Of a DNA stretch of 64,000 nt, positions 25,894-35,680 are shown piece after piece. The position numbers and the translations under genes were made by a program. The stretch is from Bog-532 sp965277615 (GTDB lineage: Bacteria; Actinomycetota; Actinomycetes; Streptosporangiales; Streptosporangiaceae), in contig CBDIDG010000005.1 in the NCBI GenBank assembly GCA_965277615.1, positions 806,001 to 870,000 on the forward strand. Reading direction: 5' to 3'. Below the pieces are notes generated by a model, which saw only the letters and a program-made list of their open reading frames with translations, was not told the DNA's origin and searched no databases. Positions within the stretch are counted from its first letter, which is position 1. Each line of letters begins with the position of its first letter.

Positions 25894-26763
25894 TTACAGC
25901 ATCTCCTCGGCGAGAACCTGGATGAGTTCAAGTGACCGGTCTTCCGAAAGGGCGAAATCCAGCAGTGATTCAAATTTGTCGGCGTATTCGGCCACGTCGG
26001 GATCGTCTCCGGTGAGCGTCGCCAGCTCTCCTCTGCCCGTATCGAGGTAAAGCATATCGGACAGGCCATCGTCGAACTCCAATAGCGTAAATGGCCCACC
26101 GAGCCCGGCATGGACGCCGGCGTTGAAAGGGATGACACGCACAGTAATGTATTCGTCTCCGACGGCCGTGTCAGCAATGTATTGAAGCTGATTGGGCATG
26201 ATACTGGGGTCTCGGTCAATTCCAACATGACGGTGAATGACGCTCTCATCGAGAACGTAGTATTGCCGGGGCCGGCTCGACCGTTGCATCAACTCCGCTC
26301 GCCGCTGGAGGCGAACGTCAACCACGGCCCCGACTTGGACCGGGTCGACCGCAGGAGCGGTAAGCGCCTCCGCGTACTCGGCGGTCTGGAGTAGGCCTGG
26401 GATCACGGTGCCGGGGAACTGCCGGATGAAAACGGTTCCCGCCTCATAGCCGACGTAGTCGAGATAGGGCCCAGGAACCTTGCTCCGGTAATCTTCCCAC
26501 CAGCCTGCGGCACTGGCTCCTTGGCTGAGATCGTGCAGTCGTTCCCGCTCTGCTTCGGAGTTGACTCCAAAGCGGGTCAGCAGTGCGTCCAATTCGGCCG
26601 TCGCGATGGGGCTGCGGCCACCTTCCATCCGGATCAGCGTGGATGGAGGCCACCCCAGCTCGTGGGCTACGTCGTACTGGCTGAGCCGGCTCGCTCGGCG
26701 CAGGCGCACCAGTTCGTTCCGCAAAACCGCACTCTGAACGACAGGTCCGCGGTCATCGGCCAT
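25894..26763 (-). CDS. HTH-DUF5753 transcriptional regulator (copy 1)
   Basis: A 289-residue regulator with an N-terminal XRE-type HTH (LRNELVRLRRASRLSQYDVAHELGWPPSTLIRMEGG). A DUF5753 ligand- or partner-binding domain follows (WWEDYRSKVPGPYLDYVGYEAGTVFIRQFPGTVIPGLLQTAEYAEAL, HRHVGIDRDPSIMPNQLQYIA, FNAGVHAGLGGPFTLLEFDD). The start is set at MADDRGPVVQSAVLR to match its neighbour's MAVDQGPVVQSAILR; an in-frame ATG adds eight residues. It is a clear tandem paralogue of the gene at 26887. In streptomycetes such proteins pair with small DUF397 proteins to control development and antibiotic production. Confidence 0.88.
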   Translation of the reverse strand: MADDRGPVVQSAVLRNELVRLRRASRLSQYDVAHELGWPPSTLIRMEGGRSPIATAELDALLTRFGVNSEAERERLHDLSQGASAAGWWEDYRSKVPGPYLDYVGYEAGTVFIRQFPGTVIPGLLQTAEYAEALTAPAVDPVQVGAVVDVRLQRRAELMQRSSRPRQYYVLDESVIHRHVGIDRDPSIMPNQLQYIADTAVGDEYITVRVIPFNAGVHAGLGGPFTLLEFDDGLSDMLYLDTGRGELATLTGDDPDVAEYADKFESLLDFALSEDRSLELIQVLAEEML

Positions 26764-26886
26764 AACATGATCGCTCTCCGTAGCCAAATATAGTTATTAT
26801 AAAACATTCTTCGATACTTGCCCTCTGATCATGGTCAGGTTGGCGCAACAGAAAATTTGGCACCCTGAGTTACTTCTGACCCAGAA

Positions 26887-27768
26887 CTAACGATCTTCCT
26901 GGCGCATCTCATTGGCGGCCTTCTGGATGAACTCAATCGACTCGCTCTCCGGAAGCGCCAGCTCTAGCAGCGCTTCGAAGTTGGCCGCGTACTCCGCCAC
27001 CTGACGTTCTTCGCCGGTTATGTCAGCACCGTCGCCCCGTCCGGCGTCTAGGTAGAGCAGATCTGACAGTCCGCCATCAAACCCCAGGACCGTGAAGGCA
27101 CCCCCCAGGCCGGGATGCTCGCCGGCGCTGAAGGGTATTAGCCGAACGGTTATGAGCTCGTCGCCGGTCGCCTGGTTTGCGATGTGGCGGAGCTGGTTCG
27201 GCATAATCATCGAGTCCGAGCTGATCCCTACGTGCCGACGGATCACCGCTTCATCCAGGACGTAGAACTGATGGGGCGGGTCAGCGCGCTGAGCCAGTTC
27301 CGTCTGCCGTTGCAGCCGAAGCCGTACCACGGGACCAATGCTCGATGCATCGATCGTGCATGCCGTGAGCGCCTCAGCGTACTGGGGCGTCTGCAGCAGA
27401 CCAGGAATCACGGGGCCCGGGAACTGCCGGATGAAGGTTGCCCCAGCTTCATGCCCGATGTATTTCAGATACGGCGCGTCGACCTCGTCGCGGTATTTGT
27501 GCCACCAGCCATGCTGGCGAGCCGCCCGGTTCAGCTGCTGACATCGATCGCGTACCCGCCCCGAGGTCACGCCGTACTGATTGAGGAGGGCGTCGAGGTC
27601 CACCTTGGTGATGGAGCTGTGGCCACCTTCGATGCGGATCAGTTTGGAAGGGGACCACTCCAGGGCTCGTGCGACCTCGCCCTGCGTCAGGCGGTTTTCC
27701 TTGCGGAGCCGCACGAGTTCGCCGCGCAGGATCGCGCTCTGAACCACGGGCCCTTGGTCAACTGCCAT
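26887..27768 (-). CDS. HTH-DUF5753 transcriptional regulator (copy 2)
   Basis: A 293-residue paralogue of the preceding gene: HTH LVRLRKENRLTQGEVARALEWSPSKLIRIEGG at the N-terminus, and DUF5753 with WWHKYRDEVDAPYLKYIGHEAGATFIRQFPGPVIPGLLQTPQYAEAL and FSAGEHPGLGGAFTVLGFDGG. The closing motif ESIEFIQKAANEMRQEDR corresponds to SLELIQVLAEEML of copy 1. The 123-base gap between the copies is AT-rich, and the block is visibly less GC-rich than flanking DNA, suggesting acquisition. The DUF397 gene upstream on the same strand is its probable partner. Confidence 0.88.
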   Translation of the reverse strand: MAVDQGPVVQSAILRGELVRLRKENRLTQGEVARALEWSPSKLIRIEGGHSSITKVDLDALLNQYGVTSGRVRDRCQQLNRAARQHGWWHKYRDEVDAPYLKYIGHEAGATFIRQFPGPVIPGLLQTPQYAEALTACTIDASSIGPVVRLRLQRQTELAQRADPPHQFYVLDEAVIRRHVGISSDSMIMPNQLRHIANQATGDELITVRLIPFSAGEHPGLGGAFTVLGFDGGLSDLLYLDAGRGDGADITGEERQVAEYAANFEALLELALPESESIEFIQKAANEMRQEDR

Positions 27769-28096
27769 CGGGTGCCACGCTCCACGGTGAACCGTTCATC
27801 CGGCCCCTGAACCGGTCTACGCCAAGTATGTCCGTTCTCATGGCATTGCAGGAGCACAGTTGATCAGTTGTAGCAGGTGGAAGCCCACTGACCGGGCCAT
27901 CGCATGGAAGCTCACCACAGAACGTGCTCGGCTGCGGCCACTAATCGCGGCAGCCGACATTAACCAGCCAAGAACCGGGATGTCGTGCCAGTCCGCAGCT
28001 GGCGCAAAACTCGCATCTGTAAATCGTCCGTTAAATGGATTAGGCCAGGTATCGGACGGAAAATAAGCTCGGGGCCGCCGATTATCGAGAGCTCTA
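27769..28096. other. gap between HTH regulator and DUF397 gene
   Basis: 328 bases of lower-GC DNA. A 91-codon frame on the minus strand (27838-28113) and a 68-codon frame on the plus strand exist. Neither resembles a known family, and their composition does not separate them from chance. I see no clear terminator or repeat. Confidence 0.35.
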
Positions 28097-28294
28097 TCAG
28101 CTGTTTCGTGCATCCCGCAAAAGACGTGACCACTGGGCGTGATTCATCCTGAGAGATGGCCCGGTGATATTTTTGGAGTCGCGTACGAAAACAGAAACGT
28201 CAAGGGCGGAAATCTCGATGCAATTTCCTTGATCGGCGCTGAACCGGCTCTTACGCCATTCAATCTGTGAATGGTCCTCCGACTCAGCATCCAT
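28097..28294 (-). CDS. DUF397 family protein
   Basis: A 65-residue cytoplasmic protein, MDAESEDHSQIEWRKSRFSAD, then NCIEISALDVSVFVRDSKN and HAQWSRLLRDAR. The W-K-S-x-S/F and V-x-V-R-D-S-K motifs are diagnostic of DUF397, the small partner of HTH-DUF5753 regulators in actinomycetes. AGGGGAGAGG lies upstream of its ATG. It is encoded on the same strand as, and upstream of, the two regulators. Confidence 0.85.
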   Translation of the reverse strand: MDAESEDHSQIEWRKSRFSADQGNCIEISALDVSVFVRDSKNITGPSLRMNHAQWSRLLRDARNS

Positions 28295-28597
28295 CGATCA
28301 AGCCTCTCCCCTGATAGAGCCGGATTTATTAGTAATCCAGCCAATGTGTTCGAAAGTTAAGCGGGAGGTGCTATTACACGGTTTGCCACCTGGCAACCAC
28401 AGGCGGGGTCGACCCGTGCCACCCGCCCAAGTCGTGTGGCGGCGCGATGTGGACAGGGATCTGCCAGAACCCACGTCCGGTCGCGCGCCACGCGGAATCA
28501 TACCTGCCGTACTTTCATTATTGGTAACAGCATCGCCTCGATTTGATTGAGAACCGGGTATTGGCATATGCAAAACACACATATCCCGTAGGGCCAC

Positions 28598-28988
28598 CGT
28601 ATGGCTGGGTGCTGTGCTGGCGCAAGGAAAGGCCTACGTGGCAACGTAAGAGTGTTTAAAGTGGTCGCTACTCTTTCAGCCTGTGGCAGGTTGTGAGGTA
28701 CCAACTTGCTACATAGCAAACCATGTTTCCGCTACCTGCAATATGTGGAAGTGGTAGTGATCCGGAACCTTTGCTTGTTATGCCTTGCGCGAAATAAAAT
28801 CATCACAATAAAGGTGCACGGCTGGACGGTTTGCGGTATGGCGGGGAGACTCCTCCCCAGCCGGACGCGGCCAGCGGCACAGGATCTCCGAAGGGATTGG
28901 CCCCGGATGTCACCACACAGTGATCCCCTCGTCCTTGCATCATCAGGCCTTGTCAGACAGCACAGTCGTTCTGGCCAGGGGAGGGAGC
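28598..28988. other. AT-rich intergenic region before the cNMP-binding gene
   Basis: 391 bases with no credible gene and the lowest GC of the neighbourhood. A palindrome TTGCTA - CA - TAGCAA is at 28706-28719. The strong ribosome-binding sequence GGGGAGGGAGC lies directly before the ATG at 28989. Likely holds the promoter of the downstream gene. Confidence 0.4.
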
Positions 28989-30422
28989 ATGAACGCATCG
29001 CGGACTTTTACCGGGAGATCTAGTGGCCTGCCGGCCGACGCGGAGGGGGACCGGAGTGCGCCCCGGGGTGCTTTGGCGTCGTGGTCGGTGGGCCTGCGAA
29101 GCTTGCGGTTCGAAGTGAACATCGGGCGGAATGGCGGGGACGCCTCAGCTGAGTCTGGCGATCGTGACTCGGAGCTGCGCCACCGTCATCTCCGGTTCAC
29201 CGATGATGACCGGGAGCGGGCCCGGGAGATGCTCGTACGGGCACTGCGGGCGCGCCGGTCGCGCGGCGGTACCCAGACGCCCCGGCTGACCGGACCGGCG
29301 TCAGGAAACGGATCGGGCTGGACTCCGGAGCCGCCCCGGCGCGCCGCTACGCCGCCCAACTTCTGGGCTGCGCTCAGTGCTGCGCAGCAGGAGGAGTTCC
29401 GGATGCTCGCGGACGAGCGCACATTCGCGGCGGGCGCGCGGCTCATGCAAGAGGGTGAGACTGCGGAATACGTGATAGTGATCCTGGATGGGCGGACCAG
29501 GATCTCAACACGAGGAAACAACGGCATCGAGCGCGTTGTCGCTCATCGCGGTCCTGGTCAGCTTGTGGGTGAGCGGGCCGCGTTGCGGGTCAACGTGCGA
29601 TCAGCCACGGCGGTCACCTTGGACCAGGTTCAGGCTCTGGCCATGACCACGGCTAACTTTGCCACCTTCCTCACCAACCATCCGGACGTGCTTCAGCTCG
29701 TGGAGGAGCAGGTCTACGAGCGACTGACCACAGCCGCCGAGGAAAACCGGACTGTCGACGAGGCCCGGACCGCGGCGGGGGGTCTCGAGGTCAGTGCGGT
29801 GATGACAGCTCAGCTGCCGCACTGGGCCGGACAGAACTGCACCACGATCTTCTCGGACGTGGTGGCGTTCGGGTCGCCGTCGCGCAGTGAGGAACACCGC
29901 CGGATCATCCGGCGAGAGGTACTCGAAATGACCCGGGCGTCTCTGCGGGTGATCTGGGACCAGTGCCATCACGAGGATCGTGGTGACGGGCTGCTGGTCG
30001 TGGTGCCGCCCAGCATCCCGACCGTACAGATCCTTGAGTACCTGCTCATCGCGCTGCCGATCGCGTTGAATCGACACAATCGCATCTACGCCGAAGGCGC
30101 CCAGATCCAGCTCCGAGTCGCGGTTGACGTCGGCCCGGTCACCTCCGACGAGCTCGGGGTCTCGGGCCAGGTCATCATCAATGCGGCCCGGCTGCTGGAA
30201 GTCCCGACGTTCAAAGAGTCCATGGACGAGCAGCGTGCCCCGCTGGGCATGATCGTGTCCGACTTCGTCTACCAGAGCGCGGTCAGCGAGGCTGGTTCGC
30301 TGACCGACGCCGCCAGCTACATCGAGATCGACGTCCAAGTCAAGAAGACCCGGCTGCGCGCCTGGACGCTGCTCATCGAGCCACCCGTCGACGCATCACC
30401 GCGGCGGATCTTAGCGGTGTAG
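28989..30422 (+). CDS. cyclic-nucleotide-binding protein with class III cyclase-like domain
   Basis: A 477-residue soluble protein. After a disordered N-terminus, residues about 128-250 form a cNMP-binding beta-roll (FRMLADERTFAAGARLMQEGETAEYVIVILDGRTRIS, GPGQLVGERAALRVNVRSATAVTL). Residues about 285-440 resemble a class III nucleotidyl cyclase: TTIFSDVVAFG (metal-type Asp290), HEDRGDGLLVVVP (Asp333), VAVDVGPVTSDELGVSGQVIINAARLLE. The last stretch parallels the D/G-x-x-VNxAARL motif of cyclases. Whether it makes a cyclic nucleotide or is a degenerate sensor is open. ATG 28989 has GGGGAGGGAGC upstream. No partner effector gene is adjacent. Confidence 0.75.
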   Translation: MNASRTFTGRSSGLPADAEGDRSAPRGALASWSVGLRSLRFEVNIGRNGGDASAESGDRDSELRHRHLRFTDDDRERAREMLVRALRARRSRGGTQTPRLTGPASGNGSGWTPEPPRRAATPPNFWAALSAAQQEEFRMLADERTFAAGARLMQEGETAEYVIVILDGRTRISTRGNNGIERVVAHRGPGQLVGERAALRVNVRSATAVTLDQVQALAMTTANFATFLTNHPDVLQLVEEQVYERLTTAAEENRTVDEARTAAGGLEVSAVMTAQLPHWAGQNCTTIFSDVVAFGSPSRSEEHRRIIRREVLEMTRASLRVIWDQCHHEDRGDGLLVVVPPSIPTVQILEYLLIALPIALNRHNRIYAEGAQIQLRVAVDVGPVTSDELGVSGQVIINAARLLEVPTFKESMDEQRAPLGMIVSDFVYQSAVSEAGSLTDAASYIEIDVQVKKTRLRAWTLLIEPPVDASPRRILAV

Positions 30423-30427
30423 CCCGG

Positions 30428-30655
30428 CTATGCGCTGGCCAGCGCCCGGCGGGCACGGGAGGCGATCTCCTGGGCCTGCCGGGCGACGGCGTAGTGCTCC
30501 GACCCGGCCTTGGCCACCTGGCCGCGCCGACGGCGAGACTCCAGACGGGTGAACCAGCCGATTCCGGCGCCGCGTGCCACGAAACCTTTATTGACCAGCC
30601 CGAACTTCTGCGGGCGGCGCGGCGTTGACCGGGAGAGGCCGGGTAGAAGCTTCAC
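30428..30655 (-). CDS. small basic hypothetical protein
   Basis: A 75-residue Arg/Lys/Ala-rich protein, starting from a GTG (KLLPGLSRSTPRRPQKFGLVNKGF) and ending EHYAVARQAQEIASRARRALASA, a basic helix. It stops six bases after the convergent cNMP-binding gene's stop. Its start abuts the divergent FAD oxidoreductase start. Length, position and amphipathic C-terminus suggest a real gene, but I do not recognise the family. Confidence 0.5.
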   Translation of the reverse strand: MKLLPGLSRSTPRRPQKFGLVNKGFVARGAGIGWFTRLESRRRRGQVAKAGSEHYAVARQAQEIASRARRALASA

Positions 30656-31954
30656 ATGCCGCCACGCCTTGAACCACCCGTGGTCATCGTCGGAGCCGGA
30701 CTCGCCGGGCTGACCTGCGCGCTCGACCTGGCGGCCGCCGGGGTGCCCGTCCGGATCCTGGAGGGCGCCGACGCCGTCGGGGGCCGGATGCGAACCGACC
30801 GGCAGGGCGGGTTCCTGCTCGACCGGGGCTTCCAGGTGTTCAACACGGCCTACCCGCAGGTGAAACGGCGCATCGACCTGCGCGCGCTACAGCTGCGGCC
30901 GTTCACCCCGGGGATGCTGCTGCAGGCGGGCGACCGGCGGCTGCGGTTCGCGGACCCGACCCGGCAGCCGGCCGGGGCGGTGGACCTGCTGCGCGGGCGG
31001 CTGGCCAGCCCGGCCGACGTGCTGGCGCTGGCCCGGCTGAGCGCGGCCGACATGCTGCTGCCGGTCGGGTTGATCAAGCGGCAACCGGATCGCACCACGC
31101 TGGCGGCGCTGAGCGAGACCGGCGTCTCGCCCGAGCTGTGCGAGCTGTTCTTCCGGCCCTTCCTGGCCGGGGTGTTCCTGGAGGACGAGCTCGAGACCAG
31201 CGCCCGGTTCTTCCACCTCGTCTGGCGGACCATGCTGCGCGGCACGCTGTGCCTGCCGCGGCACGGCATCCAGGCCGTACCGGAACAGCTCGCGGCGGCG
31301 CTGCCGGCCGGGACCGTGCAGCTGGAGACGCCAGTCGACGCGCTCACCGACGACGGCGTGGGGTTGCCGGACGGCACCGAGATCCCGGCCCGGGCCGTGA
31401 TCGTGGCCACCGGGGCGGCGGAGGCCGGGCGCCTGCTCGCCCCGGACATCGACGTCCCGGCCACCCGTACCGTCACGACCTTCTACCACGCCGCGCCGTC
31501 GTCGCCGCTGGCCGAGCCGACCCTGCTGGTGGACACCGAGCGGAAGATCCTCAACACCGTGGTCCTGTCCGAGGTGGCCCGGACCTACGCCCCCGACGGC
31601 CGGGCGCTGGTGTCCAGCTCGGTGCTGGGCGACGCCAGCGGCTCCGAATCCAGCGTGCGGGCCCGGCTGGCCGAGCTGTACGGCACGGACACCGCGGGCT
31701 GGGAGCATCTGGCCAGCTACCCGGTGTACGGCGCGCTACCCGCAATGCCGGCCCCGCACTCGCTCAGCCGCACCAGCCGGGTCAGCTCGGCCAGCTTCAA
31801 CGCCGCCAGCTCCCCCCTCGTCGGCCCGGGCCGGTACGTCTGCGGCGACCACCGGACCACCGGCTCGGTCCAGGGCGCGATGGCGTCCGGGACCCGCGCC
31901 GCCCGCGAGTTCCTGGCCGATGCGGGAGGTCAATCTGCGCCCGGGGATCTCTGA
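30656..31954 (+). CDS. FAD-dependent amine oxidase-like oxidoreductase
   Basis: A 432-residue flavoprotein of the NAD(P)/FAD-binding, phytoene desaturase/protoporphyrinogen oxidase-like superfamily. The dinucleotide fold is VVIVGAGLAGLTCALDLAAAGVPVRILEGADAVGGRMRTD. The C-terminal FAD motif reads GRYVCGDHRTTGSVQGAMASGTRAAREFL. The substrate is not predictable. It is followed by a photolyase/cryptochrome gene that starts about 15 bases after its stop. Such flavoprotein-photolyase pairs occur in light-response loci of actinomycetes, which suggests but does not prove a link to photoprotection. Confidence 0.85.
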   Translation: MPPRLEPPVVIVGAGLAGLTCALDLAAAGVPVRILEGADAVGGRMRTDRQGGFLLDRGFQVFNTAYPQVKRRIDLRALQLRPFTPGMLLQAGDRRLRFADPTRQPAGAVDLLRGRLASPADVLALARLSAADMLLPVGLIKRQPDRTTLAALSETGVSPELCELFFRPFLAGVFLEDELETSARFFHLVWRTMLRGTLCLPRHGIQAVPEQLAAALPAGTVQLETPVDALTDDGVGLPDGTEIPARAVIVATGAAEAGRLLAPDIDVPATRTVTTFYHAAPSSPLAEPTLLVDTERKILNTVVLSEVARTYAPDGRALVSSSVLGDASGSESSVRARLAELYGTDTAGWEHLASYPVYGALPAMPAPHSLSRTSRVSSASFNAASSPLVGPGRYVCGDHRTTGSVQGAMASGTRAAREFLADAGGQSAPGDL

Positions 31955-31968
31955 TCATTTTTAATGAC

Positions 31969-33453
31969 GTGCCCACGCGCTGGCTGTTCGCCGACCAGCT
32001 CGGTCCGCACTTTCTCGACGAACCGGATCAGCCGGTGCTCCTGATCGAGTCGCGGGCGGCGTTCGGACGCCGCCCGGTGCACCGGCGGCGGGCGCACCTG
32101 GTGCTGTCCGCCTTGCGGCACCGCGCGGCCGAGCTCGGCGACCAGGCCCTGTTCGTGCAGGCGGCGGGCTACCGCGAGGCGCTGGGCCAAGCGGACAGCA
32201 AACTGCGTGGCGGGCTGACCGTGTGTGGTCCGACCAGTTGGGCCGCCGACCGGTTTGTGCGCGGGCTGCCCCAGGTCACGGTGCTGCCGTCGCGGGGGTT
32301 CGCGACCAGCGCGGAGGAGTTCGCGGCCTGGGCCGCGGGTCGTGGCCGGCGCCGGCTGCTGCTGGAGGACTTCTACCGCGAGGCCCGGGTGCGGCTGCGG
32401 GTGCTGATGGACGGGGACGAGCCGGCCGGCGGCCGGTGGAACTTCGACCACGAGAACCGGGAGCCGCCACCCGAGGGTGGGCTCAAGGTGCCGCCGCCCA
32501 AGCCGCCGGCCGAGGACGACATCGACCGAGAGGTCCGGCGGGACCTGGACGCCTGGGAGAAAGCGGGGGAGGTCCGGTTCACCGGGCAGGACGGCCCACG
32601 GGAGTTCCCCGTCACCCGGGATGAGGCGCTCACCGCCCTGGGCGCGTTCGTCCGTGACCGGTTGCCCGCCTTCGGCCCGTACCAGGACGCCATGCTGGCC
32701 GCCGATCCGGTGCTGGCCCACAGCCACCTGTCTCCGGCGCTCAACCTGGGCCTGCTCGACCCGCTGGAATGCGTCCGCGCCGCTGAGCAGGCCTACCGAG
32801 CCGGCGACGCCCCGGTGGCCAGCGTGGAGGGGTTCATCCGGCAGATCATCGGCTGGCGGGACTACGTCTGGCACCTGTACTGGCACTTCGGCCAGGATTA
32901 CCGGCACCACAACCGGCTGCGGGCCCGGCGTACGCTGCCGGACTGGTTCACCGGCCTGGATGCGGACGCGGTGCAGGCCCGGTGCCTGTCCGACGGACTG
33001 GCCCAGGTCCGCGAGCACGGCTACGCCCACCACATCATCCGGCTCATGGTGCTGGGCAACTACGCCCTGCAGCGAGGCTGGAACCCGGCCGAGGTCACCG
33101 ACTGGTTCCACACCAACTTCGTGGACGGCTACGACTGGGTGATGGTGCCGAACGTGGTCGGCATGTCCCAGCACGCCGACGGGGGCCTGATGGCGACCAA
33201 GCCGTACGCGGGCGGCGGGGCCTACATCAACCGCATGAGCGACTACTGCGGGGACTGCCAGTACCGGCCGTCAGTCCGGCTCGGGCCGCAGGCCTGCCCG
33301 TTCACGGCCGGCTACTGGGCCTTCATCGACCGGAACGCCGACCGGTTCGCGGCCAACCCGCGGATGAGCCGCCAGGTCCAGGGCGCGGCCCGGCTCAAGG
33401 ACCTGGATGAGGTGGTCGAGCAGGAACGCCAGCGCGGTTCCAGCCCGCCGTGA
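31969..33453 (+). CDS. FeS-type bacterial photolyase/cryptochrome
   Basis: A 494-residue FAD photoreceptor or (6-4)-photolyase-like enzyme of the FeS-BCP/PhrB group. The N-terminal Rossmann part begins PTRWLFADQLGPHF. The helical FAD-binding part has LSPALNLGLLDPLECVRAAE, IIGWRDYVWHLYWHFGQDYR and FVDGYDWVMVPNVVGMSQHADGG. Cysteines for a 4Fe-4S cluster appear in YCGDCQ and QACPF plus an upstream Cys (ARCLSDG). The GTG at 31969 is the best start in frame after the preceding stop; no good ribosome-binding site is seen, so it may be translationally coupled. Probably repairs UV lesions or senses light together with the FAD oxidoreductase. Confidence 0.85.
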   Translation: MPTRWLFADQLGPHFLDEPDQPVLLIESRAAFGRRPVHRRRAHLVLSALRHRAAELGDQALFVQAAGYREALGQADSKLRGGLTVCGPTSWAADRFVRGLPQVTVLPSRGFATSAEEFAAWAAGRGRRRLLLEDFYREARVRLRVLMDGDEPAGGRWNFDHENREPPPEGGLKVPPPKPPAEDDIDREVRRDLDAWEKAGEVRFTGQDGPREFPVTRDEALTALGAFVRDRLPAFGPYQDAMLAADPVLAHSHLSPALNLGLLDPLECVRAAEQAYRAGDAPVASVEGFIRQIIGWRDYVWHLYWHFGQDYRHHNRLRARRTLPDWFTGLDADAVQARCLSDGLAQVREHGYAHHIIRLMVLGNYALQRGWNPAEVTDWFHTNFVDGYDWVMVPNVVGMSQHADGGLMATKPYAGGGAYINRMSDYCGDCQYRPSVRLGPQACPFTAGYWAFIDRNADRFAANPRMSRQVQGAARLKDLDEVVEQERQRGSSPP

Positions 33454-33484
33454 ACCGGCTTGGCCTTACGGGAACCGGCGTGGT

Positions 33485-33880
33485 CTAGCTGACCGCGTGG
33501 CTGGGCGCGACCAGGTCAGCGACCTCGTCTTCGGTGAACAGGCGGGACCGGATCATGAACCGGACCCCCTCCGGAGCTTCCAGCGAGAAGCCGCTGCCCC
33601 GGCCCTTGACCAGATCGACGGTCAGGTGGGTGTGGCTCCAGTACCCGAACTGGGACTCCGACATCCAGAAGTTGATCGGCTTGTCGATGCCGTCGATGGT
33701 CAGATCGCCCAGGTGCACGTCCGAGTTGCCGGTCTTGAAGTCACCGTCGGGGTAGCACATCGGCGAGCTGCCGTCGCAGCAGCCACCGGACTGGTGGAAC
33801 ATCAGCGGCCCGTGCTGCTCGGTCAGCTGTCGCAGCATGCCGGCCGCGGCATCGGTTACGTCAACCCTCTGCGTGGCCAT
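33485..33880 (-). CDS. DUF779 family protein
   Basis: A 131-residue protein of unknown function, typically encoded next to aldehyde dehydrogenases of the acetaldehyde type. Key stretch: LMFHQSGGCCDGSSPMCYPDGDF with three cysteines in a likely metal- or redox-active site, then INFWMSESQFGYWSHTHLTVDLVKGRGSGFSLE. It lies 85 bases downstream of the aldehyde dehydrogenase gene on the same strand, separated by a strong hairpin. Probably supports aldehyde oxidation. Confidence 0.85.
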   Translation of the reverse strand: MATQRVDVTDAAAGMLRQLTEQHGPLMFHQSGGCCDGSSPMCYPDGDFKTGNSDVHLGDLTIDGIDKPINFWMSESQFGYWSHTHLTVDLVKGRGSGFSLEAPEGVRFMIRSRLFTEDEVADLVAPSHAVS

Positions 33881-33912
33881 GCCAGCCTCCTCAGGCGCCT
33901 ACGGGGGTGAGC

Positions 33913-33946
33913 GCCCGTGGGGAAACCGTGCGGTCTCCCCACGGGC
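33913..33946 (-). terminator. strong hairpin between aldehyde dehydrogenase and DUF779 genes
   Basis: Arms GCCCGTGGGGAAACC and GGTCTCCCCACGGGC (one mismatch in 15) around a 4-base loop, starting 20 bases after the aldehyde dehydrogenase stop. It lies within a two-gene unit, so it may act as a partial terminator or as a 3' mRNA stabiliser that lowers DUF779 expression. Confidence 0.55.
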
Positions 33947-33965
33947 TCAGGGTACGTGCGACCGT

Positions 33966-35489
<1,524 letters not shown>

Positions 35490-35680
35490 GCTGGACCTCC
35501 AGTGCTGTACATCACTTAAGCTCCGACGGTAAGCCGGCCCACGTTGCAATGCCGTTGCATGTCACGGGGCATGTCGCACCGGGACTACTTGCCCGCCGCC
35601 GGCCATCGGGTTACGCTCGCGAGGTGGGCCGCTAGCAGCGATAACGCCGCAGCGAGCCGTCGCAGACACCGGAGTCCGCC

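Noticed and set aside
27838..28113. 91-codon minus-strand frame between DUF397 and HTH genes
   Set aside because: Overlaps the end of the DUF397 gene and has no family resemblance or good start signal.
28298..28597. 99-codon minus-strand frame just upstream of the DUF397 gene
   Set aside because: It would fit an operon, but the sequence resembles no family and it overlaps the ribosome-binding region of the DUF397 gene; composition does not distinguish it from chance.
28989..30422. Assignment as a Pycsar phage-defence cyclase
   Set aside because: No adjacent TIR, transmembrane or other effector gene, and the protein itself carries the cNMP-binding domain; evidence is insufficient.
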